Shown here: in pieces, positions 8,917-18,997 of the stretch
Layout: each line of letters opens with the position of its first letter
Numbering within the stretch: the stretch's first letter is position 1
Source of the DNA: Aquabacterium sp.
Lineage (GTDB): Bacteria > Pseudomonadota > Gammaproteobacteria > Burkholderiales > Burkholderiaceae_C
Length of the DNA: 64,000 bases
Direction: 5' to 3'
Assembly: GCA_030654395.1 (NCBI GenBank)
Contig: JAURXM010000132.1
Span: forward strand, 372,001-436,000
Program-made: the position numbers and the translations under genes
The notes under the pieces: generated by a model
Told to the model about the DNA's origin: nothing
What the model saw: only the letters and a program-made list of their open reading frames with translations
Database searches by the model: none

Positions 8917-9594
8917 ATGGACAGTTTGCTTTCACGCGCCGCTTGGGCCCGTGTCATTCCTTTTTTGTTGTTCATGATTTTGTTGGCTGCGCGGGGGTAT
9001 GTGTCCCCGGACAGCGCCGTGCTCGACCCTCGGTGGGTCTATGGCCTTTCGGTGTTGATGGTCGGAGCCAGCTTGGCTTTTTTCTGGCGTCAATACAGCG
9101 AAGTCGGAGTGGGTACGGGCTTGCGCCTCGGGCACTTGGTGCTGGCTTTGGTCGTGGGCGTACTTGTATTCCAACTGTGGATACGGTTGACTGAGCCTTG
9201 GATGATGCTGGGTAGCCCGACTGCCAGCTTCAGGCCTGTTGATGCTGATGGTCAATTGCAGTGGGGCTTGGTGATCATCCGATGGATTGGGGCCGCCTTG
9301 CTGGTCCCTGTCATGGAGGAGTTGTTCTGGCGCTCTTTCTTGATGCGTTGGATTGACAACCCTGACTTTGAAAAAGTCAATCCAGCCGAGGTATCTCCTA
9401 AGGCTATTGTGCTCTCGACCTTGGTATTCATGCTGGCGCATACGCAGTGGTTGGGTGCCATCGTGGCGGGTCTGGCGTATGCCCTTTTATACCGGTACAC
9501 GCGGTCGTTGTGGGCCGCCATTGCCGCCCATGCGGTGACCAATGGTGTGCTGGGCATCTGGGTCGTGGTGTTCGCTAACTGGCAGTTTTGGTAA
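8917..9594 (+). CDS. CAAX prenyl protease-related (CPBP) intramembrane metalloprotease
   Basis: A 225-residue polytopic membrane protein. It has the three conserved CPBP/Abi motifs in order: 'EELFWRSFLMRW' (EExxxR) near residue 139, a histidine in 'MLAHTQWLGA' near 171, and 'HAVTN' near 207. These supply the glutamates and histidines expected to bind catalytic metal in the membrane. The sequence most resembles the CAAX-protease-related subfamily often linked to exosortase/PEP-CTERM loci, but I see no exosortase here. The following EEP-fold gene starts 18 bases downstream, so they may form a unit. The substrate is unknown; CPBP proteins process or degrade membrane-associated peptides. Confidence 0.78.
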   Translation: MDSLLSRAAWARVIPFLLFMILLAARGYVSPDSAVLDPRWVYGLSVLMVGASLAFFWRQYSEVGVGTGLRLGHLVLALVVGVLVFQLWIRLTEPWMMLGSPTASFRPVDADGQLQWGLVIIRWIGAALLVPVMEELFWRSFLMRWIDNPDFEKVNPAEVSPKAIVLSTLVFMLAHTQWLGAIVAGLAYALLYRYTRSLWAAIAAHAVTNGVLGIWVVVFANWQFW

Positions 9595-9611
9595 CAGGCG
9601 GGAGATCAATT

Positions 9612-10646
9612 TTGATCGCGACAACACGTTTGTGGGGCCGACGGTTGGGGCAGATGTTGGTGATGGCTGTTGCAGCCGGTGTGTGCGCCGTATCGCTTAT
9701 TTTGGTGGGTGATCCGGAAAGCCATCCCTTGGCGGCCTTGGTGCAATACGTCCCCTATCTCGCTTACCTGTTGCCCACGATTTTGGCCTTGGTGTGGTCC
9801 TGTTGGTTGGGGTGGGCTTGGCGTCTGGTCTCCGCGATCAGTGTGGGGCTCGTGTTGACCTTGATCATGGGTTTGGTCTGGGGGCACCCTGATGAGGGGC
9901 ATGGCCATTTGCGTGTCATGACTTACAACAGCAAAGCCCACTTGGCGATGGCTGCGCCCAACGGTGGTGCAGCCTTGGCGCTGGAGATTTACCAACATGA
10001 TCCAGATGTGTTGGTGATGCAAGATGCTGGTGAGCTCATGCAGTGGCAGCGTGAACGGCCAGATATGTTCAATGCCATTGTGGGCAAGCGGGATGTGTAC
10101 TCTTTTGGTCAGTACATCATCGCCAGTCGCTTGCCCTTAAAAGCGTGCGCGCCGGGTAGCATTCCGATTCGCAAAAAGCCACACAGCTTTGTGCATTGTG
10201 TTTTGACCGTGCATGGTGAAGAGATTGATCTTGTCACCGTTCATTTTTTGACCCCGCGTGAAGGCTTGAACGCCACGCGCCATGGGGGGCTCAAGGGCTT
10301 GGCCGCTTGGCGCGTCAACATGGAGGATCGCTTGACGCAATCCCACGAATTGGCTGCACAACTCAATGCCATGAAACGCAAGCGCATTGTGATGGGCGAC
10401 CTCAACGCGCCAGAGTCCTCAACCGTGGTGCAGACGCTCTTGCGCACAGGGATGCGGGACGCTTTTTCTAGCGCGGGCCGAGGTTATGGCTACACCCATG
10501 GGCATTCATTGCGGCCTGGACTATCTTTTTTACGCATCGACCACATTTTGGTCAGTGACGATATCGGCGTGTCACAGGCATTTGCTGGCGGCAGCGCAGC
10601 CTCGGAGCATCGCCCTGTGATCGCTGACTTGCAGGTGACGCGCTGA
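9612..10646 (+). CDS. Membrane-anchored endonuclease/exonuclease/phosphatase (EEP) family protein
   Basis: The track starts at a TTG (9588) overlapping the previous gene, but the TTG at 9612 has GGCGGGAGA just upstream and gives about 344 residues. Residues 1 to ~95 contain three or four hydrophobic helices. The EEP catalytic domain follows on: 'LRVMTYNSKA', 'IDLVTVHFLTP', 'RKRIVMGDLNAPESS', 'FLRIDHILVSD' and the terminal 'SEHRPVIADL'. The usual metal-binding glutamate region reads 'DVLVMQDAGE', an Asp where many members have Glu. The domain likely acts as a phosphodiesterase or phosphatase at the membrane. The substrate could be nucleic acid, lipid or sugar phosphate and cannot be decided from the sequence. 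Confidence 0.78.
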   Translation: MIATTRLWGRRLGQMLVMAVAAGVCAVSLILVGDPESHPLAALVQYVPYLAYLLPTILALVWSCWLGWAWRLVSAISVGLVLTLIMGLVWGHPDEGHGHLRVMTYNSKAHLAMAAPNGGAALALEIYQHDPDVLVMQDAGELMQWQRERPDMFNAIVGKRDVYSFGQYIIASRLPLKACAPGSIPIRKKPHSFVHCVLTVHGEEIDLVTVHFLTPREGLNATRHGGLKGLAAWRVNMEDRLTQSHELAAQLNAMKRKRIVMGDLNAPESSTVVQTLLRTGMRDAFSSAGRGYGYTHGHSLRPGLSFLRIDHILVSDDIGVSQAFAGGSAASEHRPVIADLQVTR

Positions 10647-10649
10647 ACG

Positions 10650-10953
10650 CTAGCGACGAAGCTGGCGTTTGACGTGATTTGATAAGGCTTTGCTCGTGGC
10701 TTGGATGGTGTTTTTGAGGCTGACAATGCGCCCCCAAGCTAGGCTGGTTTTGACACGGGTCAGGATGCGGTCTTTGAATACCATCGACTTGGCGAACAAG
10801 CGGGCAAACCAAGCCAGTTGCATCAAGGTGGGTTGCGTCAGCATGAACAGCCTGGCCGTGACCCCGCCAATATAAGACCAACAACTTCATCGGCAACAGG
10901 GTCAATATGGGCACGATGAAAATGCCCAAGACCCCGTAAGGCGGGAGGGCCAT
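10650..10953 (-). pseudogene. Broken gene for a small conserved membrane protein (frame disrupted)
   Basis: Two minus-strand frames each hold half of what looks like one Burkholderiales membrane protein. The N-terminal half, from ATG 10953, reads 'MALPPYGVLGIFIVPILTLL' then 'PMKLLVLYW'. The C-terminal half lies in another frame: 'GVTARLFMLTQPTLMQLAWF' then 'ARLFAKSMVFKDRILTRVKT', stopping at 10650. The switch falls at about 10870-10885. From memory of related proteins, a stretch of roughly 15-25 residues between the two halves is missing, so a small deletion probably caused the shift. It lies 3 bases from the end of the EEP gene and upstream-facing tgt. A sequencing error is the alternative explanation. 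No function is assigned. Confidence 0.5.
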
Positions 10954-11010
10954 GATGCGATGCCCGCTAGGCGCTCCATCCCCACTCTTCAAACAGCAGC
11001 AACAGTATGG

Positions 11011-12162
<1,152 letters not shown>

Positions 12163-12175
12163 TTACGGCGAGGCG

Positions 12176-14548
12176 TTAGACCATCGTGTTGACACGGTGG
12201 GGGTTATTGAGTCGCTCTAGCAGGTGTTCGCTGCGAAAGGGTTTGGCTAGCACCTCTTGGCCTGATGAGCCTAAGCGTGCCAGTTCACTCGGGTCTGTGT
12301 CGCCCGAGATAATCAGTGTTTTGACGTTAAGCCCTTGTGCGCGCAGACTGGCGCCCAGTGTTTGGGCCAATTGCAAACCGTCCATGCCAGGCAGGCGGTA
12401 GTCCGTTATCAGCGTATCGGGCATGTCTTGTTCATCGCCATGCTCCAGCAAAGAGGGCAGCTCGTCCATCAGCGATTCGGCTTCAGGCCAGGTGCGTATG
12501 CGGGCGCCCCAGCTGTGCAGCATCTCACCCATCGCTCTGCGCAGCAAGGTGTCGTCCTCGACCAGCCAGATCACGCGGCCTGCCAAGGGTTGATCTGGGA
12601 TTTCTGGTGCTTCCTTGCGTTTGGCTGGTGCGAGGTTCAGTGGCAGCTCAACCGTAAAAAGAGAGCCCCGACCCAAACGGGATTTGACCGTGATCTGCTC
12701 GCCCATGATGTCTGCGGTGCGCCTCACGATGGCCAAGCCCAGACCAATCCCCCTGCTGCGGTCTCGCGAGGCATTGCTGACTTGGTAGAACTCCTCGAAG
12801 ATGCGTTCGAGCTGGTCTGGCGCAATGCCAATGCCTGTGTCCCACACTTCAATGCGCAGCCGATGCTTGCCGCTGTGGCGAGCGGCGACCAAAACGCCAC
12901 CACTGTGGGTGTAGCGGATCGCATTGGAGACCAAGTTGCGCAGTACGCTGTGAAAAAGCACGGGGTCAGTTAACACCGTGAGCGGCGTGTCGCTTCGGCT
13001 CTTCGGTAAGCGGAACGTCAGGCTCAGGCCTTTGGAGTCAGCGGCACTTTTCTCATGGACACGAACAGCCTGAAACACGTCGGCCAAGCACACGGACTGA
13101 AAATCGGGCTTGACCGCGCAGGCGTCCAGGCGAGAGATGTCCAACAGGCCCACAAGCAAGGATTCCATGGAGGTGACGGCTTCATCGAGCATGTCAGTTA
13201 ACTCGATGACTTCGGGTGCTTTGGCTTGCTGGCGCAACAGGCTGACCAGCAGGCCGATCGCGGCCGTAGGTTGGCGCAGGTCATGGCTGGCCGAGGCCAG
13301 AAAGCGTGTTTTCGACTGATTGGCTTCAACCAGTGCACGGGTGCGATCGGCTACGCGCTCTTCTAGGGTGATGTTCATGCGCTCTGACAGGTTCATGGCT
13401 TCGATGAACTTGCGCATCAAACGCAGGGCAAAACCCAAGAAGATGATGGGCACGCAATAAGGCGTCCAATAGAGCGCGGTGACATCTAAATAGGGTGTCA
13501 AGAATAGGTAATCGTGGGCCACGCTGACGAAGGTGCCGACGGACCCTAGCGTCATCGCAATGGCCTCTAGCCAGTGCTGCTTCCACGACGCCAGCACCAC
13601 GTGCGACACCATCAAAATCCCGCATAGCATCAGCAGCGGGTAGGCGACCAAGCGCAGCGTGTCCAAGTGGGGGGTGCCCATGACAGCCAAACCAAGCAGT
13701 GGGAAGCCAAACCCCATGACGCGCAAGGGCCAGCGTATCCGCTTGATGGGGCGGTTGGCGTAGCTCAAACCGAACATGGCTACGTAGTAGGTGCTCACGG
13801 CCTGACCGGCGAAGAAGAACCAGTCCACAACGGGTGCGGGCCAGCTGATGGTCTCGACGAAGTACAGCGCATTGCGGCCACACATCACCAGCATCAAACA
13901 GCCAAAATGACCAAACACCACATCGTTTGGTCGGGCACGCCAAGCCAGCAGCAGAAACAGTGCCATGCCTGCGACGCTCATATTGAGCATGCGAGGCAAG
14001 TCAACAGTCATCCATGCCCAGCTATCGAAGTCAGCGCGCATGTCAACCAAGGGACCGGCTTGCAGCGGCGCGATACCGGGCTTGCGAAAGGGGTTCATGC
14101 GGACATCGATTTCGATGTCGTTGTCACCGGCCAGCAAGACGTTGACAGGCAGCTCAATCAGGTAGGGCAGGGTGGCCATGCTGGTGATGGTGCTGCCCTC
14201 CATGTGCCGGGTGCTCAATTGGATGCCATTGACGGTGACGCGGTGGTCGCCAGGCAAACGGTCGATGCGCAAGGCCCAAGGCACGGTAGGTGAGCGGGGC
14301 ATGTACAGCCTTGCTCTGTAGCAACCAATCGCAGGCGGCTTGATGTTGAGGGTTCGCCAGTCATCGGGTAACTTGACGGTGCGGCCTTCAATTTGGTCGG
14401 CGCAACTGCCTTGCGACAAGACAGCCTGATCAATCACATAAGCCGGGTTTGCCCACGCTGCGTGGTGGGGCCACGCCGTGATCCAGATGATCAGGATGAG
14501 CGTGCGCTTGAGCCACGCCGCTGCCCGGTATGCAATCCCTTGTCCCAT
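12176..14548 (-). CDS. Hybrid sensor histidine kinase with 7TM-type sensor and C-terminal receiver
   Basis: A 790-residue protein. A signal peptide ('LILIIWITAWPHHAAWA') precedes a ~150-residue periplasmic region. About seven membrane helices follow (residues ~185-385), the layout of 7TMR-DISM sensors. The HisKA box 'ASHDLRQPTAAIG' puts the phosphorylated His near residue 422. The HATPase_c domain follows ('LVSNAIRYTHSGG', 'DTGIGIAPDQLERIFEEFYQ', 'GIGLGLAIVRRTADIMG'). A receiver domain at ~665-790 has its phospho-Asp in 'TLITDYRLPGMDG' near residue 715. It is an inner-membrane phosphorelay kinase of unknown signal. Oddly it sits between queA (12-base gap) and tgt (25-base gap), interrupting a usual queuosine gene pair. 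No cognate regulator is adjacent. Confidence 0.88.
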   Translation of the reverse strand: MGQGIAYRAAAWLKRTLILIIWITAWPHHAAWANPAYVIDQAVLSQGSCADQIEGRTVKLPDDWRTLNIKPPAIGCYRARLYMPRSPTVPWALRIDRLPGDHRVTVNGIQLSTRHMEGSTITSMATLPYLIELPVNVLLAGDNDIEIDVRMNPFRKPGIAPLQAGPLVDMRADFDSWAWMTVDLPRMLNMSVAGMALFLLLAWRARPNDVVFGHFGCLMLVMCGRNALYFVETISWPAPVVDWFFFAGQAVSTYYVAMFGLSYANRPIKRIRWPLRVMGFGFPLLGLAVMGTPHLDTLRLVAYPLLMLCGILMVSHVVLASWKQHWLEAIAMTLGSVGTFVSVAHDYLFLTPYLDVTALYWTPYCVPIIFLGFALRLMRKFIEAMNLSERMNITLEERVADRTRALVEANQSKTRFLASASHDLRQPTAAIGLLVSLLRQQAKAPEVIELTDMLDEAVTSMESLLVGLLDISRLDACAVKPDFQSVCLADVFQAVRVHEKSAADSKGLSLTFRLPKSRSDTPLTVLTDPVLFHSVLRNLVSNAIRYTHSGGVLVAARHSGKHRLRIEVWDTGIGIAPDQLERIFEEFYQVSNASRDRSRGIGLGLAIVRRTADIMGEQITVKSRLGRGSLFTVELPLNLAPAKRKEAPEIPDQPLAGRVIWLVEDDTLLRRAMGEMLHSWGARIRTWPEAESLMDELPSLLEHGDEQDMPDTLITDYRLPGMDGLQLAQTLGASLRAQGLNVKTLIISGDTDPSELARLGSSGQEVLAKPFRSEHLLERLNNPHRVNTMV

Positions 14549-14560
14549 GGTGCCTGCTTT

Positions 14561-15628
14561 TTATTTTTGAATCAGCATGGCATCGCCATAGCTGAAAAAC
14601 CGATATCGCTGTTCGATCGCGTACTGATACAACTGCCTCATGTGTTCATAGCCCGTCAAGGCGCTGACCAGCATCAAGAGTGTACTTTTTGGCAGGTGAA
14701 AATTGGTGATCAACACGTCGACCACTTTGAAATTGAAACCCGGTGTGATGAAGATGTCCGTGTCACGGCTACCTGCATCCAGAATTTGGCTAGGCTGGGC
14801 GTGTAGCGCGGCGGATTCAAGCGCCCGCAGGGTCGTGGTGCCAACTGACACAATGCGTCCGCCCGCCGCTTTGGTGGCCTGTATGGCCGCGACTGTGCTG
14901 GCGGGTACATCAAACCACTCGCTGTGCATTTTGTGCTCGGCCAAGTTGTCGACGCGCACGGGCTGGAAGGTGCCCGCACCGACGTGCAAAGTCACCTCTG
15001 CGGTTTGGATGCCTTTGGCTTTGAGCCGTGCCAGCAAAGCTTCATCGAAGTGCAGAGCCGCAGTGGGCGCGGCCACTGCGCCGGGTGTGGACGCAAACAC
15101 GGTTTGGTAGCGCCGAACGTCGTCCTCTTCGTCTGTATGTGTGATGTACGGCGGCAAGGGCACGTGCCCATGTTGCTCAAGCAAGGTCAAAGGGTCACCT
15201 GAGAATCGCAGGTGGAACATCCCGCCATCGGGCCCGCCACGCCCAAGTACTTCGGCGTCAAACGCATTGGCAAAGCGCAGGGTGCTGCCGGGTTTTGGGG
15301 ATTTGCTGGACCGGACATGGGCCCACACCTCGTGGTTGGGTAAGACACGTTCAACCAGGGCCTCTACCGCGCCGCCAGAGGCTTTGTGCCCGTAAAGCCT
15401 CGCCTTGATCACCCGTGTGTTGTTGAACACGAGCAAATCACCGGCTTGCAGCAAATCAGGCAGGTCGCGAAACACGCGGTCAACGGGTTGCGGACCAAGG
15501 CCATCGAGCAGACGCGATGCGCTGCGTTCAGCGGCAGGATGCTGTGCAATCAGCTCAGGGGGGAGTTCGAAGTTGAAGTCGCTGAGGCAATAGCACGCCG
15601 CAGGTGTTGGGGGGAGGGTAGGGCTCAT
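14561..15628 (-). CDS. queA: S-adenosylmethionine:tRNA ribosyltransferase-isomerase
   Basis: I place the start at the ATG at 15628 ('[20 protein letters not shown]'), not the track's 15682, because it gives about 355 residues, the normal QueA length, and the extra 18 residues do not look conserved. Family motifs include '[20 protein letters not shown]', '[18 protein letters not shown]', '[10 protein letters not shown]' and '[18 protein letters not shown]'. QueA transfers ribosyl from SAM to preQ1 in tRNA, forming epoxyqueuosine, the step after Tgt. It is the first gene in the run with the hybrid kinase and tgt. Upstream (15629-15803) is a short non-coding gap before the methyltransferase end. 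Confidence 0.94.
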   Translation of the reverse strand: MSPTLPPTPAACYCLSDFNFELPPELIAQHPAAERSASRLLDGLGPQPVDRVFRDLPDLLQAGDLLVFNNTRVIKARLYGHKASGGAVEALVERVLPNHEVWAHVRSSKSPKPGSTLRFANAFDAEVLGRGGPDGGMFHLRFSGDPLTLLEQHGHVPLPPYITHTDEEDDVRRYQTVFASTPGAVAAPTAALHFDEALLARLKAKGIQTAEVTLHVGAGTFQPVRVDNLAEHKMHSEWFDVPASTVAAIQATKAAGGRIVSVGTTTLRALESAALHAQPSQILDAGSRDTDIFITPGFNFKVVDVLITNFHLPKSTLLMLVSALTGYEHMRQLYQYAIEQRYRFFSYGDAMLIQK

Positions 15629-15803
15629 GTCATTGAGGGACGGACGGGTCCCGTGCCAAGGAAACCCGCTATTGTCCTGCAAGCTGAGGGTTTTGCTGTA
15701 AATCGCTCCCGTGCTCGATCAGGATGGTTGTGCCGTCGTGACTTTGCCACTGTTTGGCAAGCTTGCCGCAACATGCTGCGGCAATACCTACCGATCACGC
15801 CAC

Positions 15804-16724
15804 TCACTCAAGATTGCGCACGGCTACGCACATCACAGACAGTTGCAAATCAGAGGCATCAGGGTCCACTCCTGATGCACGCTGAGCCAAGCGCAACAGG
15901 GCTGTGTTGCTGCCGCGATCACTGCTCATGATTTCAGGGCCAGCGACATGTCCATGCGGATAAAGCCGCACGCTGAAGCCCAAGGGCTCCAGCACCTCGG
16001 CAAACATACCTCGCTCGATCCCGTCGCCTGGATACTGGAAGTGGACCTCGGTCTTTAGTCGCTCGCGCTGCTCTCGGAAAGATGTGTACTTCCACTTGCG
16101 CGTCGGATGCAGCTTGACCCGTGACAATGGCACCAGCCCACGCAATTTGGATATCAGCTTTCCCGCGCCTTGGATGGCGTGATCCGACCGCAAGGGGTCT
16201 TCATCGGTGACCAGCATGCCCCCAGGCTTGACCAGCCTGGCGCATTCCCTCAAAACCTGCGCCACGTCATCGATGTGATGCAGCACCGCATTGGCCACCA
16301 CGAGATCAGCACACCCCGATGCCAGCGGGGTGTCATGCACATCCGCATACAAGGGCATGTAGCCTAATGTGGCGGCATGCTTGAGTGCCTTTTCGCTGAT
16401 GTCCACACCGATCAGGGCCTTGGGTCGGGCGTGCATGGCCCAACCTAGGTTCCCTGGGCCGCAACCCATGTCCACCACCACCTTGTCATCCCAACTGCCC
16501 GTGGCGCGAAGCCATCGGTCGGCGATCAGACCTGGATGGTTTTCGCAATCAAAATACTTCCCTCCCCATTTGGGATGAGAGAAAAACAAGGCGTTGGCTT
16601 GCATGCCCGGCGTCATGCGCATGATGGGTGATCTGGGTAAGCCCGATGGAGTCCACTCGATGGACGCGTCCGGTTTGAGGTAATGGCCCCATCTCCTGAG
16701 GCCCGCGTTCCGAATGTGTGGCAT
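15804..16724 (-). CDS. Class I SAM-dependent methyltransferase
   Basis: A 306-residue cytoplasmic protein. Motif I 'VVVDMGCGPGNLGWAM' at about residue 80 and the acidic ribose-binding 'GVDIS' identify a Rossmann-type SAM site. 'DLVVANAVLHHIDDVAQVLR' and 'LVKPGGMLVTDEDP' match the methyltransferase type 11 subfamily. The N-terminal ~70 residues and C-terminal ~110 residues are extra and could bind substrate. The substrate is not evident. It is divergent from recG. The 114-base gap between the two starts must hold both promoters, though I see no strong consensus there. Confidence 0.75.
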   Translation of the reverse strand: MPHIRNAGLRRWGHYLKPDASIEWTPSGLPRSPIMRMTPGMQANALFFSHPKWGGKYFDCENHPGLIADRWLRATGSWDDKVVVDMGCGPGNLGWAMHARPKALIGVDISEKALKHAATLGYMPLYADVHDTPLASGCADLVVANAVLHHIDDVAQVLRECARLVKPGGMLVTDEDPLRSDHAIQGAGKLISKLRGLVPLSRVKLHPTRKWKYTSFREQRERLKTEVHFQYPGDGIERGMFAEVLEPLGFSVRLYPHGHVAGPEIMSSDRGSNTALLRLAQRASGVDPDASDLQLSVMCVAVRNLE

Positions 16725-16837
16725 GAATGGAGATTCCGAAAGCTGTCGTCTTCAGTAGAATACATGGGGCGCACCGTGACGAGGCATCCCTCTCAAACAA
16801 AGGGCGAAGTAAACAAGCATCATGGAGAGGGACTGAC

Positions 16838-18982
16838 GTGACCCCAGTCGTGCCTGTTAAAGCTGCAAAGACGGTCAAAAAAGCACCAGCGGGTGATGCA
16901 GCGCCTGCGCGGTCGGCGCCGCAACGTGCGTTAGACAAGCTGGGGCTGCTGCGTGACATTGACTTGGCTTTGCACTTGCCCTTGCGCTATGAGGATGAAA
17001 CCCGCATTCAACGGTTGCGAGATGCCCGTGATGGCGAGACCGTGCAGCTTGAGGGTGTGGTGCGAGACAGCCGCATCGAATCACGTGGTCGTCGCCAATT
17101 GATCATCCGGCTGGATGACGGCACGGGCGATGTGCAGCTGAGGTTCTTGAATTTTTACGGTTCACAGCAAAAAAGCTGGGGCGCGGGCGTGCGTTTGCGT
17201 GTGCGTGGTGAGCTGCGCATGGGTTTTTTTGGACGCGAGATGATGCACCCGACCGTGCGCATCGTCACGCCAGACACCCCCCTGCCAACCGCTTTGACAC
17301 CCATTTACCCGACCAGCGCGGGCCTGCCTCAGGCGTATTTGCGCAAGGCGGTGGAGTCGGGCCTGTTGCGCGCCCAGTTGGATGAGTTGATCCCGCCTCA
17401 CTTGCTGCCTCGGCCGTGGCCGCCACTGCGTGAGGCCTTGCACTTGTTGCATCACCCCAGCGCGAACACGCCTTTGGTGACGCTGGAGGATCACAGCCAC
17501 CCAGCATGGCAACGTCTGAAGTTTGAAGAGCTGCTGGCCCAGCAAATATCGCAGATGCAGGCGCGAGCTGAGCGTGCGCACCTGAAAGCGCCTGTTTTAC
17601 TGACGCGGCCTCAGGGTTTGCAGGATAAGTTGTTGGCGGTGCTGCCGTTTCAGCTCACGTCGGCGCAACGCAAGGTCTGTGAAGAAATCGCGGGTGACTT
17701 GCAACGTGCACAACCCATGCACCGCTTGCTGCAAGGTGATGTGGGCTCAGGCAAGACCGTGGTGGCGGCCGTGGCGGCAGCCGTGGCCATGGACGCTGGC
17801 TGGCAATGCGCCTTGATGGCGCCGACCGAAATTCTGGCCGAACAACACTTTCGCAAGCTGGTCAGCTGGCTAGAGCCGTTGGGCGTGAAAGTGGCGTGGT
17901 TGACTGGCAGCCTCAAGGCCAAAGCCAAGCGCGAGCAACTGGCTGCGGTGGCCTCTGGCGAGGCGCAGTTGGTCGTCGGCACCCACGCTGTCATCCAAGA
18001 TCAGGTGGCCTTCGCTAAATTGGGCCTGGCCTTGATCGACGAGCAACACCGCTTTGGCGTGGCACAGCGACTGCAACTGCGCAGCAAGCTAGAGAGCAGC
18101 GAGCTAGAACCCCACTTGCTGATGATGAGCGCCACGCCCATCCCCCGTACTTTGGCCATGACTTACTTGGCTGACTTGGAGGTCAGCACCATTGATGAGC
18201 TGCCACCGGGGCGCACACCCATCGTCACCAAAGTCTTTGCTGACAGCCGCCGCGAAGAAGTCATCGAACGCATCCGCGATGAAGTAGCCAAAGGGCGGCA
18301 GGTATATTGGGTTTGCCCCTTGATCGATGAGACCGAAGACAGCGACAAGGCCGCAGACGAAGCAGCTGGCCGGTCTATGAACCAGCGCCCGCCCTTGGAT
18401 TTGAGTAACGTCACCGAGACCCATCAAGAGCTCAGCGAAACATTGCAAGGATTCGGCGTGGGGCTGTTGCATGGCCGGCTGCCTGCGGCCGACAAAGCCG
18501 AAATGATGGCGCGCTTTTCTGGCGGTGAGTTGTCTGTTCTGGTGGCCACAACCGTGATCGAAGTGGGCGTCGATGTGCCCAACGCCAGCCTGATGGTCAT
18601 TGAGCACGCCGAGCGATTCGGCCTGAGCCAGTTGCACCAGTTGCGCGGCCGGGTTGGGCGTGGCGCAGTGGCCAGTGTGTGCGTGCTGCTCTATGGCTCA
18701 CCCTTGTCCGATACCGGCAAACAACGCCTCAAGGCCATGGCCGAGACGACCGATGGTTTTGAGATTGCCAGGCGCGATTTGGATATACGTGGGCCGGGCG
18801 AGTTCATGGGGGCACGTCAATCTGGTGCGGCCTTGTTGCGTTTTGCAGAACTCAATGAAGATGCTGACTTGGTGGTCGAGGCACGCACGGCGGCCGAGGC
18901 CATGCTGCAACATGCACCTGATGCCGCGCAGCGTCACGTGGCGCGTTGGTTAGGCTATAAATCAGAATTCCTCAAGGCCTGA
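16838..18982 (+). CDS. recG: ATP-dependent DNA helicase RecG
   Basis: The track starts at 16727, but a GTG at 16838 has an excellent ribosome site (GGAGAGG, 7-base spacing) and yields about 714 residues, close to family size. An OB-fold wedge domain lies near residues 80-170 ('VQLEGVVRDSRIESRGRRQL'). Motor motifs follow: Walker A 'LLQGDVGSGKTVVAA', the RecG-specific 'IDEQHRFGVAQRLQL', 'MMSATPIPRTLAMT', 'VLVATTVIEVGVDVPNAS' and 'QLRGRVGRG'. RecG remodels stalled replication forks and Holliday junctions. It is followed 15 bases later by oxyR. A recG/oxyR linkage is known in pseudomonads, though there in the order oxyR-recG, and suggests joint expression with oxidative stress defence. Confidence 0.95.
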   Translation: MTPVVPVKAAKTVKKAPAGDAAPARSAPQRALDKLGLLRDIDLALHLPLRYEDETRIQRLRDARDGETVQLEGVVRDSRIESRGRRQLIIRLDDGTGDVQLRFLNFYGSQQKSWGAGVRLRVRGELRMGFFGREMMHPTVRIVTPDTPLPTALTPIYPTSAGLPQAYLRKAVESGLLRAQLDELIPPHLLPRPWPPLREALHLLHHPSANTPLVTLEDHSHPAWQRLKFEELLAQQISQMQARAERAHLKAPVLLTRPQGLQDKLLAVLPFQLTSAQRKVCEEIAGDLQRAQPMHRLLQGDVGSGKTVVAAVAAAVAMDAGWQCALMAPTEILAEQHFRKLVSWLEPLGVKVAWLTGSLKAKAKREQLAAVASGEAQLVVGTHAVIQDQVAFAKLGLALIDEQHRFGVAQRLQLRSKLESSELEPHLLMMSATPIPRTLAMTYLADLEVSTIDELPPGRTPIVTKVFADSRREEVIERIRDEVAKGRQVYWVCPLIDETEDSDKAADEAAGRSMNQRPPLDLSNVTETHQELSETLQGFGVGLLHGRLPAADKAEMMARFSGGELSVLVATTVIEVGVDVPNASLMVIEHAERFGLSQLHQLRGRVGRGAVASVCVLLYGSPLSDTGKQRLKAMAETTDGFEIARRDLDIRGPGEFMGARQSGAALLRFAELNEDADLVVEARTAAEAMLQHAPDAAQRHVARWLGYKSEFLKA

Positions 18983-18997
18983 AGCACAATCCCCATC

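Noticed and set aside
16733-16761. TTCCGA-N16-TAGAAT as a recG promoter
   Set aside because: The -35 match is only about half, which is not enough to report.
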